Of a stretch of DNA of 64,000 nt, positions 46,609 to 54,825 are shown piece after piece (within the stretch, counting starts at the first letter, position 1; every line of letters begins with the position of its first letter). Both the position numbers and the translations under genes were made by a program. The notes beneath the pieces were generated by a model that was given only the letters and a program-made list of their open reading frames with translations, made no database searches and was not told the DNA's origin. The stretch is from Citromicrobium bathyomarinum (GTDB lineage Bacteria > Pseudomonadota > Alphaproteobacteria > Sphingomonadales > Sphingomonadaceae), in contig NZ_JAINWL010000001.1 in the NCBI RefSeq assembly GCF_021021475.1, positions 434,001-498,000 of the forward strand, written 5' to 3'.

Positions 46609-48845
46609 TCCGGCGGTGTTACCCCGTGGCTATCCAGGAAATCGAAGATCGTGTGCCACAGGTGCACGCTGATCTTCGGACCGCTGACCCGGTGGGTGTA
46701 GCCCGGATAGAGCATCATCTCGAACGGCACCGCCGCTTCCTGCAAGGTCGAGATCAGCTCGGTCGAATTCTCGAACACCACGTTGTCGTCCGACATCCCG
46801 TGGATCAGCAGCAGCGGGTCGGTCATCTCCGTCGCTTTGGGAATCGCGCTCGCCGCTTCGTAGGCTTCGGGCACTGTGTTCGGATCGCCCATGAAGCGTT
46901 CGGTATAATGGGTGTCGTACAGCTCCCACCGGGTGACCGGAGCGCCGGACACGCCCGCGGCGTAGAGGCCGGGATCGGCCTGCAGCTGCTTGAGCGTCAT
47001 GTACCCGCCATAGGACCAGCCGTAGATCGCCAGCTTGTCAGGATCGACGAAGTCGAGCGACTTGAGAAACTCCGCGCCCGCCTTCTGGTCGCGCACCTCG
47101 ACCCCGCCCATAGCGTGGTAGATCGGCTGCTCGAACGCGACGCCCCGGTTGGCCGAGCCACGATTGTCGAGCACGAAGTAGACATAACCCTTGTCGACGA
47201 TCGCCTGCGCCAGCGCGCCCTTCCACCCGCGATCCACCATCTGCGGGCCGGGGCCGCCATAGTGCATGATGAAGACGGGGTACTTCTTGCCCGGCTCCAT
47301 CTTGGGCTTGAGCATCATGTAATGCAGCGGCGTGCCATCCTCCGCAGGCAGCGTGCCGAATTCCGGCCACACATGGCTGGCGAGATAGGGCGCATAGGGG
47401 TGATCTGCGTCGAGCGCGTTTTCCTCCACCCACGCCAGGCGTTGCCCGTCGGTATCGGCGAGGTAGCTTTGCGGCGGCTGGCTGGGGGAAGACCGGCTGA
47501 TGAGCAGCGTCTGGCCCTGCTGGTCCATGCTCGCGCTGTTGGTGAAGCCGGGGTCGGTCAGCAATGCGCCATCCGCCTGCCCGTCGAGCGAGGCACGATA
47601 GATCTGCTGCGTCAGCACATTGGTCGTCGCCTGGTAGAAGAACACGCCGGTCTCTTCGTTGAGTCCGACCAGCGAGGTCACGGGTTCGTCCCCACTGGTC
47701 AGCTGCTGCCAGTCCTTACCGTCGAAGCGGTAGAACTGCCCGTAACCGTCGCGTTCGGACCACCACAGCAGACTCCCGTCGTCGAGGAAGCGGTAATTGT
47801 CCGACAGGTTGATCCAGTAGTCGGGCCGCGCCGCTTCTTCGGTAAACCAGACCTCGCTTGCCCCGGTTGCGGGATCGACCCTGAGCATGTCGAGCCGGGT
47901 CTGCTCGCGGTTCTGGCGCTGGACATAGAGCGCGCTGCCATCGGGTGCCCAGTCGACCCGGGCGAGGTAGATGTCGGGGTTGTCCCCCAGATCGACCTTC
48001 ACCCGGTTCGCGCCGTCCGGGTCCATCACGAACAGCTCGACGATCGCGTTGTCGCTGCCCGCCACGGGGTAGCGCTGGTCGAACACCTTGGTCCCGGTCG
48101 CGCCGATCGCCGCGCGGGTGACCACGCCCACCGGGCTCTCGTCGGTCCGTTGTACCGCGATCCGGCTATCGTCGGGGTTCCACCAGAAGCCGGTCATCCG
48201 GCCCATTTCTTCCTGCGCGACGAATTCCGCCTCGCCCCAGCGGATCAGCTCGCCTTCCTTCGGCGTGATCGGCTGCGCGTCGCCACCGACCGGGCCGACC
48301 CACAGCTGCCGGTCGCGCACGAAGGAGACGAATTCGCCTTCGGGGCTGAGCTTGGGATTGAGCTCGCTTTCCTCGGTATCGGTCAGCCGGGTGACCGTTC
48401 CGTCCAGCTTCGCGAGGTAGAGATCGCCGTCCAGCGGCACCAGCACGCCCGACCCATCCGCATTCCACTGATAGGCGATGATGCCCTTGAGATTGCCGAC
48501 CCGCGCCCGCTCGCGCTGCATCTTCTCGTCTTCGGACAGCTCGCGCCCCGACCCCAGCGCTTCGCTGTCGACCAGCATGGTCCATTCGCCGCTCTGCCGG
48601 TCGTAACCCCACAGATCGTAGCGTTCGCGATCATCCGCGCGGTTGCGCAGCAGGGTGAGATAGCGACCATCGGGCGAAAGCTTCGCCTGGCGCGGGCTCG
48701 GCCCGTCGAGGCCGGGGCTGGCGAAGACGCGTTCGATGGTGAGGTCTGCGTTCTGGGTGGCCTGGCTGGTCATGGCGTCGCTCTCCTGCGCGGCAAGCGG
48801 TGTGGCAAGGGCGAGAATGGCTGCGGCGGCAAGCAGGTGGCGCAT
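46605..48845 (-). CDS. S9 family dipeptidyl-peptidase IV-like enzyme
   Basis: The 746-residue exported serine peptidase has a signal peptide (MRHLLAAAAILALATPLAAQ), an N-terminal beta-propeller (with repeated WSPDG-like strands such as SPDGRYLTLLRN and VDWAPDGSALYVQR), and a C-terminal alpha/beta hydrolase domain. The nucleophile elbow is YGWSYGGYMTLK, the Asp is in HGMSDDNVVFENS and the His in YPGYTHRVSG. DPP IV-like enzymes release X-Pro dipeptides. The EE pair expected in the propeller (EFVAQEEMGRM) is visible. It is translationally coupled to an amino acid permease. Confidence 0.94.
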   Translation of the reverse strand: MRHLLAAAAILALATPLAAQESDAMTSQATQNADLTIERVFASPGLDGPSPRQAKLSPDGRYLTLLRNRADDRERYDLWGYDRQSGEWTMLVDSEALGSGRELSEDEKMQRERARVGNLKGIIAYQWNADGSGVLVPLDGDLYLAKLDGTVTRLTDTEESELNPKLSPEGEFVSFVRDRQLWVGPVGGDAQPITPKEGELIRWGEAEFVAQEEMGRMTGFWWNPDDSRIAVQRTDESPVGVVTRAAIGATGTKVFDQRYPVAGSDNAIVELFVMDPDGANRVKVDLGDNPDIYLARVDWAPDGSALYVQRQNREQTRLDMLRVDPATGASEVWFTEEAARPDYWINLSDNYRFLDDGSLLWWSERDGYGQFYRFDGKDWQQLTSGDEPVTSLVGLNEETGVFFYQATTNVLTQQIYRASLDGQADGALLTDPGFTNSASMDQQGQTLLISRSSPSQPPQSYLADTDGQRLAWVEENALDADHPYAPYLASHVWPEFGTLPAEDGTPLHYMMLKPKMEPGKKYPVFIMHYGGPGPQMVDRGWKGALAQAIVDKGYVYFVLDNRGSANRGVAFEQPIYHAMGGVEVRDQKAGAEFLKSLDFVDPDKLAIYGWSYGGYMTLKQLQADPGLYAAGVSGAPVTRWELYDTHYTERFMGDPNTVPEAYEAASAIPKATEMTDPLLLIHGMSDDNVVFENSTELISTLQEAAVPFEMMLYPGYTHRVSGPKISVHLWHTIFDFLDSHGVTPPE

Positions 48846-48936
48846 TGATGTAAGTCCTCTCCGTCGTCACCGCGCGCAACCCGCAGGGGCGCACGGCGAT
48901 CCAGTGGCCAACCGCCCGACATGCAGGGCGATCCGC

Positions 48937-48976
48937 CGTGGATTGCTTCTTCGCTGACGCTCCTCGCAATGACGGG
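48937..48976. repeat. REP-like element (GGATTGCTTC ... GCAATGAC)
   Basis: GGATTGC (48940-48946) and GCAATGAC (48966-48973) bound a 20-base segment, an arrangement I know from dispersed repeats in Alphaproteobacteria. It lies in the 210-base space between the S9 peptidase start and rplS. Confidence 0.45.
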
Positions 48977-48998
48977 GGAGAATGACAAGCTTGCAACG

Positions 48999-49029
48999 AA
49001 AAAGGGCGGCCCTGCCGGACCGCCCTTTC
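48999..49029 (-). terminator. Intrinsic terminator after rplS
   Basis: On the minus strand GGGCGGTCC-GGCA-GGGCCGCCC is followed by TTTTTCG. It is 27 bases past the rplS stop and ends the long operon. Confidence 0.9.
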
Positions 49030-49055
49030 CTGTTTCGCTTGGGAGAAAGCCGCGC

Positions 49056-49442
49056 TTACGCGTCCTTCTTCTCGCCCTTGGCGGGGCGCACATCGCGGCG
49101 TTCGGCGATGCGCGCGCTCTTGCCGGTGCGGCCGCGCAGATAGTACAGCTTCGCACGACGCACGACGCCGCGGCGAACCACGGTGATGGAGTCGACGATC
49201 GGCGAGTAGAGCGGGAACACACGCTCCACACCTTCGCCGAAGCTCATCTTGCGAACGGTGAAGTTGGAACCCATGCCGCGGTTCGAACGCGCGATGACCA
49301 CGCCTTCGAAGTTCTGAATACGCTCACGCGTACCTTCGACGACCTTCACGCCGACGCGGACGGTATCGCCGGAGCGGAATTCCGGAATATCCTTGCCGAG
49401 ATTTTCAATCGCTTCGGCTTCGAGCTGCTGAATCAGGTTCAT
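49056..49442 (-). CDS. rplS: 50S ribosomal protein L19
   Basis: L19 sits at the subunit interface. The 128-residue product starts [20 protein letters not shown] and has [20 protein letters not shown] and [20 protein letters not shown], all family typical. The short charged tail ([12 protein letters not shown]) is unremarkable. Its start overlaps the trmD stop by four bases (ATGA). It is the final gene of a ten-gene minus-strand run that ends in a strong terminator. Confidence 0.96.
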   Translation of the reverse strand: MNLIQQLEAEAIENLGKDIPEFRSGDTVRVGVKVVEGTRERIQNFEGVVIARSNRGMGSNFTVRKMSFGEGVERVFPLYSPIVDSITVVRRGVVRRAKLYYLRGRTGKSARIAERRDVRPAKGEKKDA

Positions 49443-50278
49443 TGGTCCTGGTCCTTCGTTTCTCGCTGCGCGCCAGAGGCAGACTGGACCGGAGCATCGG
49501 TGTGACGCTCCCACAAATCCGGCCTGCGTAACCGTGTCATTTCTTCGGAGCGTTGCTTTCGCCACGCCGCGATCTTCGCATGATCCCCCGATCGCAGCAC
49601 TTCGGGGATCGTGCGCCCTTCCCATTCCTGAGGTCGGGTGTAGTGCGGGTATTCCAGAAGGCCGTCCTCGAACGACTCCTCCGTCCCGCTTGAAGCCGCG
49701 CCCATTACTCCCGGCAGCAGCCGAATGCAAGCGTCGAGTATGGCGATTGCGGCAGTCTCTCCGCCCGACAGGACGATGTCGGCAAGGCTGACTTCCTCGA
49801 TAAAGGGGCGCGCCTCGAACAGCCGCTCGTCGAACCCCTCGAACCGGCCGCACAGGATGGTGACACCCGGCCCTTCCGCGATCTCGCGAATGCGCGCCTG
49901 CGTGATCGGTTTCCCGCGCGGCGTCATCGCGAGGACGGGGACTCTAGCTTCCCCTCCCTTGAGGGAGGGGATTGAGGGGTGGGTGTTCGACGCTTCGGGT
50001 GCAGCACGCCCCTCCCCAACCCCTCCCCGCACGGGGAGGGGCTTATCAGTCACACTATCCAGCGCCGCTGCCAGCACATCGCACTTGAGCACCATGCCCG
50101 CCCCGCCCCCGGCAGGCGTATCGTCCACCGTGCGATGCTTGTCGGTCGCGAAATCGCGGATCTGCACGGTGTCGAGCGACCACGCGCCCTCGCGCAACGC
50201 ACGCCCGGCGAGCGACACGCCGAGCGGGCCTGGAAACATCTCCGGGTATAGGGTCAGGACGGTGGCGGTGAAGGTCAT
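49439..50278 (-). CDS. trmD: tRNA (guanine-N1)-methyltransferase TrmD with an in-frame repeat insertion
   Basis: TrmD methylates G37 next to the anticodon using S-adenosylmethionine. The 279-residue product has [15 protein letters not shown] at the start, [18 protein letters not shown], the knot region ([25 protein letters not shown]) and [12 protein letters not shown]. Residues about 76-113 (49940-50053) do not belong to the family. They are encoded by a palindromic double hairpin like those near lepA and rimM, and read in frame. The insert falls in the loop before the strand leading into the AdoMet knot, a place that could tolerate it. The start is ATG at 50278. Enzyme activity is expected but not proven. 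Confidence 0.94.
   Translation of the reverse strand: MTFTATVLTLYPEMFPGPLGVSLAGRALREGAWSLDTVQIRDFATDKHRTVDDTPAGGGAGMVLKCDVLAAALDSVTDKPLPVRGGVGEGRAAPEASNTHPSIPSLKGGEARVPVLAMTPRGKPITQARIREIAEGPGVTILCGRFEGFDERLFEARPFIEEVSLADIVLSGGETAAIAILDACIRLLPGVMGAASSGTEESFEDGLLEYPHYTRPQEWEGRTIPEVLRSGDHAKIAAWRKQRSEEMTRLRRPDLWERHTDAPVQSASGAQRETKDQDQ
49951..50042. repeat. Double-hairpin repeat, copy 2 (inside trmD coding sequence)
   Basis: Left hairpin CCCCTCCCTTGAGGGAGGGG (49951-49970); right hairpin CCCCTCCCCGCACGGGGAGG continues to about 50042. Between them is GGAGGGGATTGAGGGGTGG, identical to the copy after lepA, then a variable centre and CCCCTCCCCAACCCCTCC. The copy is translated on the minus strand without a stop. 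Confidence 0.88.
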
Positions 50279-50282
50279 GCAA

Positions 50283-50702
50283 TTACTCGAAAACATCCGG
50301 ATCGGGCACCCGGGCGCCGCCGTCTCGGGGGCGCACCAGGCGGATGGTCAGATAGGCGGCAACCAGATCGACGCCGAGGGCACTGGCGTAAAGCATCCGG
50401 CCGCGCGTGTTCATACGCAAAAAGAGATCGATCGCCTCTGCCAGGGACGGCCTGCCGAACGTCGCGATGGCGGCGATCGGCAGGGCGACCAGAAGCACAA
50501 AAGCGGGCAGCGCACCCGCGATGGTAAGGCCCAAGGTCGAACGCCGGGACATTCTGCGCCTCAGAACGAAAGCGCAGGCCGCGCTTAGCAGCGCGCCGAT
50601 CAGAAGGATCACGGCGAAGATGATAAGCAGGTGTGACGCCGGGAAAACCGAAGGCTCAGCGGTCGAAACAGTGACCGAGACAGATGCAGCGGTCGCGATC
50701 AT
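50283..50702 (-). CDS. Membrane protein of unknown function (VFE tail)
   Basis: The 139-residue protein begins with a Ser/Thr/Val-rich segment, then three to four hydrophobic helices (about 25-45, 57-78, 103-120). It ends RVPDPDVFE. The tail resembles those of two other small membrane proteins in this run (EKVFD at 53368-53700, DVSTFQ at 50699-51019). The ATG at 50702 overlaps the upstream gene's stop by four bases. The trmD start is four bases beyond its stop. The function is unknown. Confidence 0.7.
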   Translation of the reverse strand: MIATAASVSVTVSTAEPSVFPASHLLIIFAVILLIGALLSAACAFVLRRRMSRRSTLGLTIAGALPAFVLLVALPIAAIATFGRPSLAEAIDLFLRMNTRGRMLYASALGVDLVAAYLTIRLVRPRDGGARVPDPDVFE

Positions 50703-51019
50703 TGAAAGGTGCTCACATCGAAGCGGGTCAGCTTGTCGAGACGGCGCGTCGCGAAGTGCGAAACCGGCCACCCGACGATCGCCGCGCCTGCCAGCAAAAT
50801 CGAAGCTGCGGCAAACCCGACAACCATGAATTCACGGCCATCCGCTGCCATCACCAGGATCAGGGGAGCGCAGGCCAGCCCCGGCCCCAACAGTGCTGCC
50901 CACAGCGTCCGTACGCGCGTGCTCGCTGCAGGCCTGGCGAACAGAACAAGCAGAATTGCGCCGAGCGTCGCCATGACGAGCATGACGACGAAAAAGACGA
51001 TCACCGCGATCACTTCCAT
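50699..51019 (-). CDS. Small membrane protein of unknown function (STFQ tail)
   Basis: The 106-residue protein has three hydrophobic helices (about 5-28, 38-58, 62-84) and a short basic C-terminus ending DVSTFQ. The middle (VRTLWAALLGPG) resembles VRSVWTALIAAF in the 53368-53700 protein, and both have a conserved P-V-x-[HY]-F after the last helix. They look like paralogues. Upstream Ala-rich codons to 51157 are treated as untranslated. It overlaps the next gene by four bases. Confidence 0.66.
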   Translation of the reverse strand: MEVIAVIVFFVVMLVMATLGAILLVLFARPAASTRVRTLWAALLGPGLACAPLILVMAADGREFMVVGFAAASILLAGAAIVGWPVSHFATRRLDKLTRFDVSTFQ

Positions 51020-51074
51020 CGAGATACCATTGCATTCGTGTTGCTGTTCGTTGCGCAGATGGACAAGCGCCCGC

Positions 51075-51902
51075 TCACCCCCCGCACCCGCCGCAGCCAC
51101 CGCCGCCGCAGCCCGATCCGCCCCCGTCGCCGCCACCATCTGCGGTAGAGCCTGCATCCCCGCCGCCGCCGTGGCGCATCGCGTGCAGCGGGTCGAACGG
51201 TGTGCCCGCCAGCACGGCGGTGCCGAAGATCGCGACTCCGAGCCCCATCTGGTCGCGGGTCGGCGCGCGTTTCAGCCCGACATGCTCTTGCCGCGCCTCC
51301 TTGAGCGCGCGCTCGCCCTCACGCGTGCGGCGCAGCCCGGCGATCAGGCGCCAGCCGATCACCACCACGCCCAGCGCGATCAGGATCACCAAGATGCCGA
51401 CCGGTTCCCCCTCCGCGCTCCCGGCCTGCAGGCGATAAAGCCCGAGCAGGACGATCGCGAGCATCGGCAGCGCGGCCACGATCCGCACCGGCAGCGCCTC
51501 GCCCGATCCGGTCAGCAGGCCCGCATCGACCAGCGCGTCGCGATCCGCCTGATAGGCCCCGTCGATCGCCCGCGCGAAGGTCCGCCACCCGAAACTGTCG
51601 CCGAGCGACATCAGCCGCGTTTCCGCGCCGCCGGTGGCGGCCTGCCGATCGCGCACGTGGAATTTCTTGCCCTCCAGCTCGAGCCGGCCCGAGGCGAGCA
51701 GGTCGGCCATCACCGCCTCGGCATAGCGCGTCTTGCCGCTCGCCAGCGCGGCGAACTGGCCAGCATTGCCCGGGCGGCCCGGTTCGCCTGCCGGGCGCAG
51801 AATCGCAGGCACGATCAGCGCGAGCAGCCAGCCGAGCACGATCAGCCCGGCATAGAGCATGATGAACTGTGCCGCCCCGTATTGCGCCAGATCGATATTC
51901 AT
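51075..51902 (-). CDS. TIGR04222 domain-containing membrane protein with Gly/Cys-rich tail
   Basis: The 275-residue protein has an N-terminal helix (about 10-33), a central cytoplasmic part (ETRLMSLGDSFGWRTFARAI), two helices near 148-170 and 172-192, and a C-terminal tail made almost only of Gly, Cys, Ser and Asp, ending GSGCGGGGCGGCGG. That layout fits the TIGR04222 family. The function is unknown. It lies 13 bases after its customary partner, the glycine-rich domain protein gene, on the same strand. Confidence 0.8.
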   Translation of the reverse strand: MNIDLAQYGAAQFIMLYAGLIVLGWLLALIVPAILRPAGEPGRPGNAGQFAALASGKTRYAEAVMADLLASGRLELEGKKFHVRDRQAATGGAETRLMSLGDSFGWRTFARAIDGAYQADRDALVDAGLLTGSGEALPVRIVAALPMLAIVLLGLYRLQAGSAEGEPVGILVILIALGVVVIGWRLIAGLRRTREGERALKEARQEHVGLKRAPTRDQMGLGVAIFGTAVLAGTPFDPLHAMRHGGGGDAGSTADGGGDGGGSGCGGGGCGGCGG

Positions 51903-51915
51903 TGCCCCCCACTCC

Positions 51916-52467
51916 TCACAGCAGCACCCCCAGTGCCAGCGCGGTCAGCGCTAGCCCGATCGCCGCGGCGAAACCATAGGCTTTGCCGCGCGGCACGATG
52001 AAGGCGTCCGCCGGGTTCACCCGCACCGCCTTGGGATCGACGAGGAAGCGGCGACGCGCATCGGGCCAGATATCGTCGGGCGCAGGCGCGCCGAAATGCG
52101 CTTCATAGCTGGCGAGCGTGTGCGCATACTGACCGTAGTAGTGCGTCCGTTCCACCGCCCCGCCCGCAGTCGGCCCATGGTGCAGCGGCATGCGCAGGAC
52201 CTCGGGGCAGAAGCGGTCCCAGTAATCGCGGCTGAAGGTCAGGTGCAGGTGCCACGCCTGATCGACCGCGTCCGACGGCGTGACCTCGTGACCAGCCTCG
52301 CAGGCGAGCCAGCAGAACCGCTTGTATTCCGTGAGGACGCGCGCGGCATGGTCCGCGCTCCAGCGGTTCTCCCGGGCGAGGCGCTGGGCGAAGGTAAACG
52401 CAGCATCCGCCGGGCCGATCTCGTAACCGGCCAGCCGCTGCCACAGGTCGGTTTCGAACGCGCTCAT
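51916..52467 (-). CDS. Glycine-rich-domain-protein-like (GRDP) protein
   Basis: The 183-residue protein has the pattern YKRFCWLACEAGHEVTPSD, VDQAWHLHLTFSRDYWDRFC, HHGPTAGGA and TLASYEAHFGAPAPDDIWP that marks this family (YKRFCWLA ... VDQAWHLHL). A single transmembrane helix near 163-182 closes the protein. Histidines in WHLHL and LHHGP suggest a metal site, which is inference. It precedes a TIGR04222 protein, a pairing common in Proteobacteria. Confidence 0.83.
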   Translation of the reverse strand: MSAFETDLWQRLAGYEIGPADAAFTFAQRLARENRWSADHAARVLTEYKRFCWLACEAGHEVTPSDAVDQAWHLHLTFSRDYWDRFCPEVLRMPLHHGPTAGGAVERTHYYGQYAHTLASYEAHFGAPAPDDIWPDARRRFLVDPKAVRVNPADAFIVPRGKAYGFAAAIGLALTALALGVLL

Positions 52468-52505
52468 CCGTACACTATCGGGGCACAGGCGCGCTCAGAC
52501 CAGCG

Positions 52506-53255
52506 TCAATCCGTGCATTTGACGAAGACCACGCCATCGCCATCGATGCGGTGCCCGGCAAGCGTTACCACCTCGCCATCAGCGGCAGGCATCACCGCAA
52601 GACCATCGGGCCCGCGCGTTTCGATCGGCAGCGTGGGCAGCGGTTCGTCCAATTGCAGCGCAGGTGTCGGGCCGACATCGACCACGCCGGTTTCGGGGTA
52701 GCCGTTCACCCGCGTTTCGATGATGCTCATCCCGCGCGAATTGGCGCTGACAGCGAAATCCGGCTTGGCGCAATTGGCGTTCAGCCCCTTCGCCACCCAA
52801 TTGCCCCGGACATAATCGCCCGTCACCGCAAGCCCGCCCGCTCGGGACGGGGCGCGATCGCGCGCCGGCGGGCTCCTAGCCTCGATCCGCTGCGGGATCA
52901 GCGTGCCCGTCCCCTGTTGGCAGAAGCTGGCATCGGCGACCTCGCGGGTGATCTCGACATAGTCACCCGGCCGGAAATCCGCCTCGCCCGCGTTGAACGC
53001 CCACGTCTCGCCATCAGGCGTCTTCAGCGTCAGGCATTCGACGCCTTTGCCAATCCTGCCCTCGACCGTCACCAGGTCCGGCTGCCCGGAGGGGCGAATG
53101 CCCGCTGCCGGGTTACTGGAGTTGTCACCGGGCGCAGCGATCATCTCGTCGCCCGGCGCATCGGCGCTTTCGCCATTCTCGTCCGAAGGCCCGGCGCAGG
53201 CTAGCAGGAGCAGCGGCGCGCAGAGCAGGCTCGTCATATTCCTGAATGTCGTCAT
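52506..53255 (-). CDS. Lipoprotein (possible DUF5818-like domain)
   Basis: The 249-residue protein has a lipoprotein signal with lipobox LLLACAG, then a disordered Asp/Glu/Ser/Pro stretch. A beta-rich OB-like segment (VTVEGRIGKGVECLTLKTPD, then GDYVEITREVADASFCQQG) resembles DUF5818. A second beta-rich part with ANCAKPDF and VFVKCTD follows. The function is unknown. It is one of six accessory genes between rimM and trmD. Confidence 0.74.
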   Translation of the reverse strand: MTTFRNMTSLLCAPLLLLACAGPSDENGESADAPGDEMIAAPGDNSSNPAAGIRPSGQPDLVTVEGRIGKGVECLTLKTPDGETWAFNAGEADFRPGDYVEITREVADASFCQQGTGTLIPQRIEARSPPARDRAPSRAGGLAVTGDYVRGNWVAKGLNANCAKPDFAVSANSRGMSIIETRVNGYPETGVVDVGPTPALQLDEPLPTLPIETRGPDGLAVMPAADGEVVTLAGHRIDGDGVVFVKCTD

Positions 53256-53367
53256 GTCCGATCAGTGCGCAATGCGGGGGTCGAGTTCCGAAAATCTCCG
53301 GCGATCCCGGCGCCACTTACCGATAAGCTGCGCTGCAACACGCCGTCGCAGCAACCAGCCTTCCCGG

Positions 53368-53700
53368 TCAGTCGAACACCTTTTCGGAAACCGGCTCTCG
53401 GCCAGCAGCGCGCTTCCTGGAGAAGAAATAGGCGACCGGAAAACAGACCACTACGGCAATGAACAGCGCACCGATGACGAGCGCCGCCAGCGGCGCGACC
53501 ACCTCGGATCGGAAACCGGTTTCGCTCACGAGCGTGATGATCGGCAGCGACATAGGCACGAAGGCGGCGATCAACGCCGTCCACACGGACCGCACCTTCC
53601 ACGAGGTCGAAGCGGCGATAATATCGAGCAGAAACGCGATGCCGACGGTCAGCGCGACCACAAACCCGAGAGACGCGACCAAGCCGACAATAGCGAACAT
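53368..53700 (-). CDS. Small membrane protein of unknown function (KVFD tail)
   Basis: The 110-residue protein has three to four hydrophobic helices (about 5-27, 40-58, 68-92) and a C-terminus ending PVSEKVFD. Shared elements with the gene at 50699-51019 (VRSVWTALI, PVAYFFSRKRA) suggest paralogy. It begins seven bases after the rimM stop, so it should be cotranscribed with rimM. No function is known. Confidence 0.68.
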   Translation of the reverse strand: MFAIVGLVASLGFVVALTVGIAFLLDIIAASTSWKVRSVWTALIAAFVPMSLPIITLVSETGFRSEVVAPLAALVIGALFIAVVVCFPVAYFFSRKRAAGREPVSEKVFD

Positions 53701-53706
53701 GCGTCC

Positions 53707-54276
53707 TTAATCCGCGAATTCGGCGGCGATCACAAGGCGCTTGTCATCCCATTCGGGCACGGCGGTCGGGATCATCGGGACCATGAAGGTCTTCGGGCCC
53801 TTTTCGGGCACGGGATCCTGCGCGATCTCGACAATGTCGGTCGCGCCGTAATTGGCGACGTCGATCACGCGGCCCACTGCGGCCCCATCGGTGGTCACCA
53901 CCGGCAGGCCGATCAGGTCCGCATGATAGAACTCGCCTTCTTCGAGCGGGGGCAGCGCGTCGCGCGAGACGCTCAGCAAGGTGCCGCGCAGGGCTTCGGC
54001 GGCGGTTCGGTCGGGCACCTCGGCGAAGCGGGCGATCGCCCCGCCCTTGTTGTCGGAGCGGATCTTGGAGGCGGTCAGCTGCCCGTCGTTGAAGGTCTTG
54101 TGCGCCTTGAGCGCATCGACATCATCGCCGAACAGCTTGAGCCGGACCTCGCCCGCCACCCCGTGCGCGCCGGTGACGGCGGCGAGAACAATGTCGGGGC
54201 TGGTGACGGGTTTTGCACGCGAGTCCCCCTCCCGCTCGCGGGAGGGGTTAGGGGTGGGCCTGGCAGGGCGCGTCAT
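53707..54276 (-). CDS. rimM: Ribosome maturation factor RimM, with its start inside a repeat
   Basis: RimM assists assembly of the 30S head near S19. The 189-residue product has the RimM core (LAAVTGAHGVAGEVRLKLFG) and the PRC-barrel region (EFYHADLIGLPVVTTDGAAV). The first 30 residues (MTRPARPTPNPSREREGDSR and onward) are unlike normal RimM and are encoded by a palindromic repeat. No ATG, GTG or TTG occurs in frame between 54276 and the conserved core, so the repeat supplies the start codon. It follows rpsP by 55 bases. Confidence 0.92.
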   Translation of the reverse strand: MTRPARPTPNPSREREGDSRAKPVTSPDIVLAAVTGAHGVAGEVRLKLFGDDVDALKAHKTFNDGQLTASKIRSDNKGGAIARFAEVPDRTAAEALRGTLLSVSRDALPPLEEGEFYHADLIGLPVVTTDGAAVGRVIDVANYGATDIVEIAQDPVPEKGPKTFMVPMIPTAVPEWDDKRLVIAAEFAD

Positions 54277-54320
54277 CGCGTGACGCGCCCACCCCCGGCC
54301 CCTCCCGCTAGCGGGAGGGG
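54226..54320. repeat. Double-hairpin repeat, copy 3 (rpsP-rimM junction, overlapping rimM 5' end)
   Basis: Left hairpin CCCCTCCCGCTCGCGGGAGG begins at 54227; right hairpin CCCCTCCCGCTAGCGGGAGG ends near 54320. A third palindrome, GGCGCGTCA-TCGCG-TGACGCGCC, lies in the middle and holds the rimM start codon. The segment GGAGGGGTTAGGGGTGGG is a diverged form of the core shared by copies 1 and 2. Confidence 0.85.
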
Positions 54321-54331
54321 AGCGAAGGTCA

Positions 54332-54787
54332 TCAGCCTTCGGCCTTTTCTTCGCCGGCGTCTTCAGCAGGAGCTTCGGCGGCGGTTTCTTCAGCCTTGGC
54401 TTCTTCTTCAGCCGGAGCTTCCTGGGCGGCCTTCAGCGCTTCGGCGGCTTCGGCTTCCTTGGCGGCCTTTTCCTCGGCGCGTTCCTTGGCCTTTTCGCCC
54501 GGCTCGGCCTTGTTGGGGTTGTTGCGCGCAGCACGCTCACGAATGCCGGCGGCATCGAGGAAGCGGGCGACACGGTCGCTCGGCTGCGCGCCGACGCCGA
54601 GCCAGTACTTGGCGCGGTCTTCGTTCAGCTGCACGCGCTTCTCGTCGTCCTTGGCGAGCAGCGGGTTGTAGGTGCCGATCTGCTCGAGATAGCGGCCGTC
54701 ACGCGGATAGCGCGAGTCCGCCGCCACGATGCGGTAATAGGGGCGCTTCTTGGCGCCGCCACGGGAAAGTCGGAGTGCAATAGCCAT
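54332..54787 (-). CDS. rpsP: 30S ribosomal protein S16 with Ala/Glu-rich extension
   Basis: S16 is an assembly protein of the small subunit. The first 80 residues match the family ([20 protein letters not shown], then [20 protein letters not shown]). The 151-residue product has about 70 extra residues made of Ala, Glu and Lys repeats ([20 protein letters not shown]). S16 tails of this kind are known in Alphaproteobacteria. The gene follows ffh by 38 bases and precedes rimM. Confidence 0.95.
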   Translation of the reverse strand: MAIALRLSRGGAKKRPYYRIVAADSRYPRDGRYLEQIGTYNPLLAKDDEKRVQLNEDRAKYWLGVGAQPSDRVARFLDAAGIRERAARNNPNKAEPGEKAKERAEEKAAKEAEAAEALKAAQEAPAEEEAKAEETAAEAPAEDAGEEKAEG

Positions 54788-54825
54788 TTCGGTTCGTCCT
54801 TGGTCTTAATCTAAGTCGGTTTCGG

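Noticed and set aside
46626-48848. 740-codon open frame opposite the S9 peptidase
   Set aside because: Full antisense shadow of a peptidase with an intact catalytic triad.
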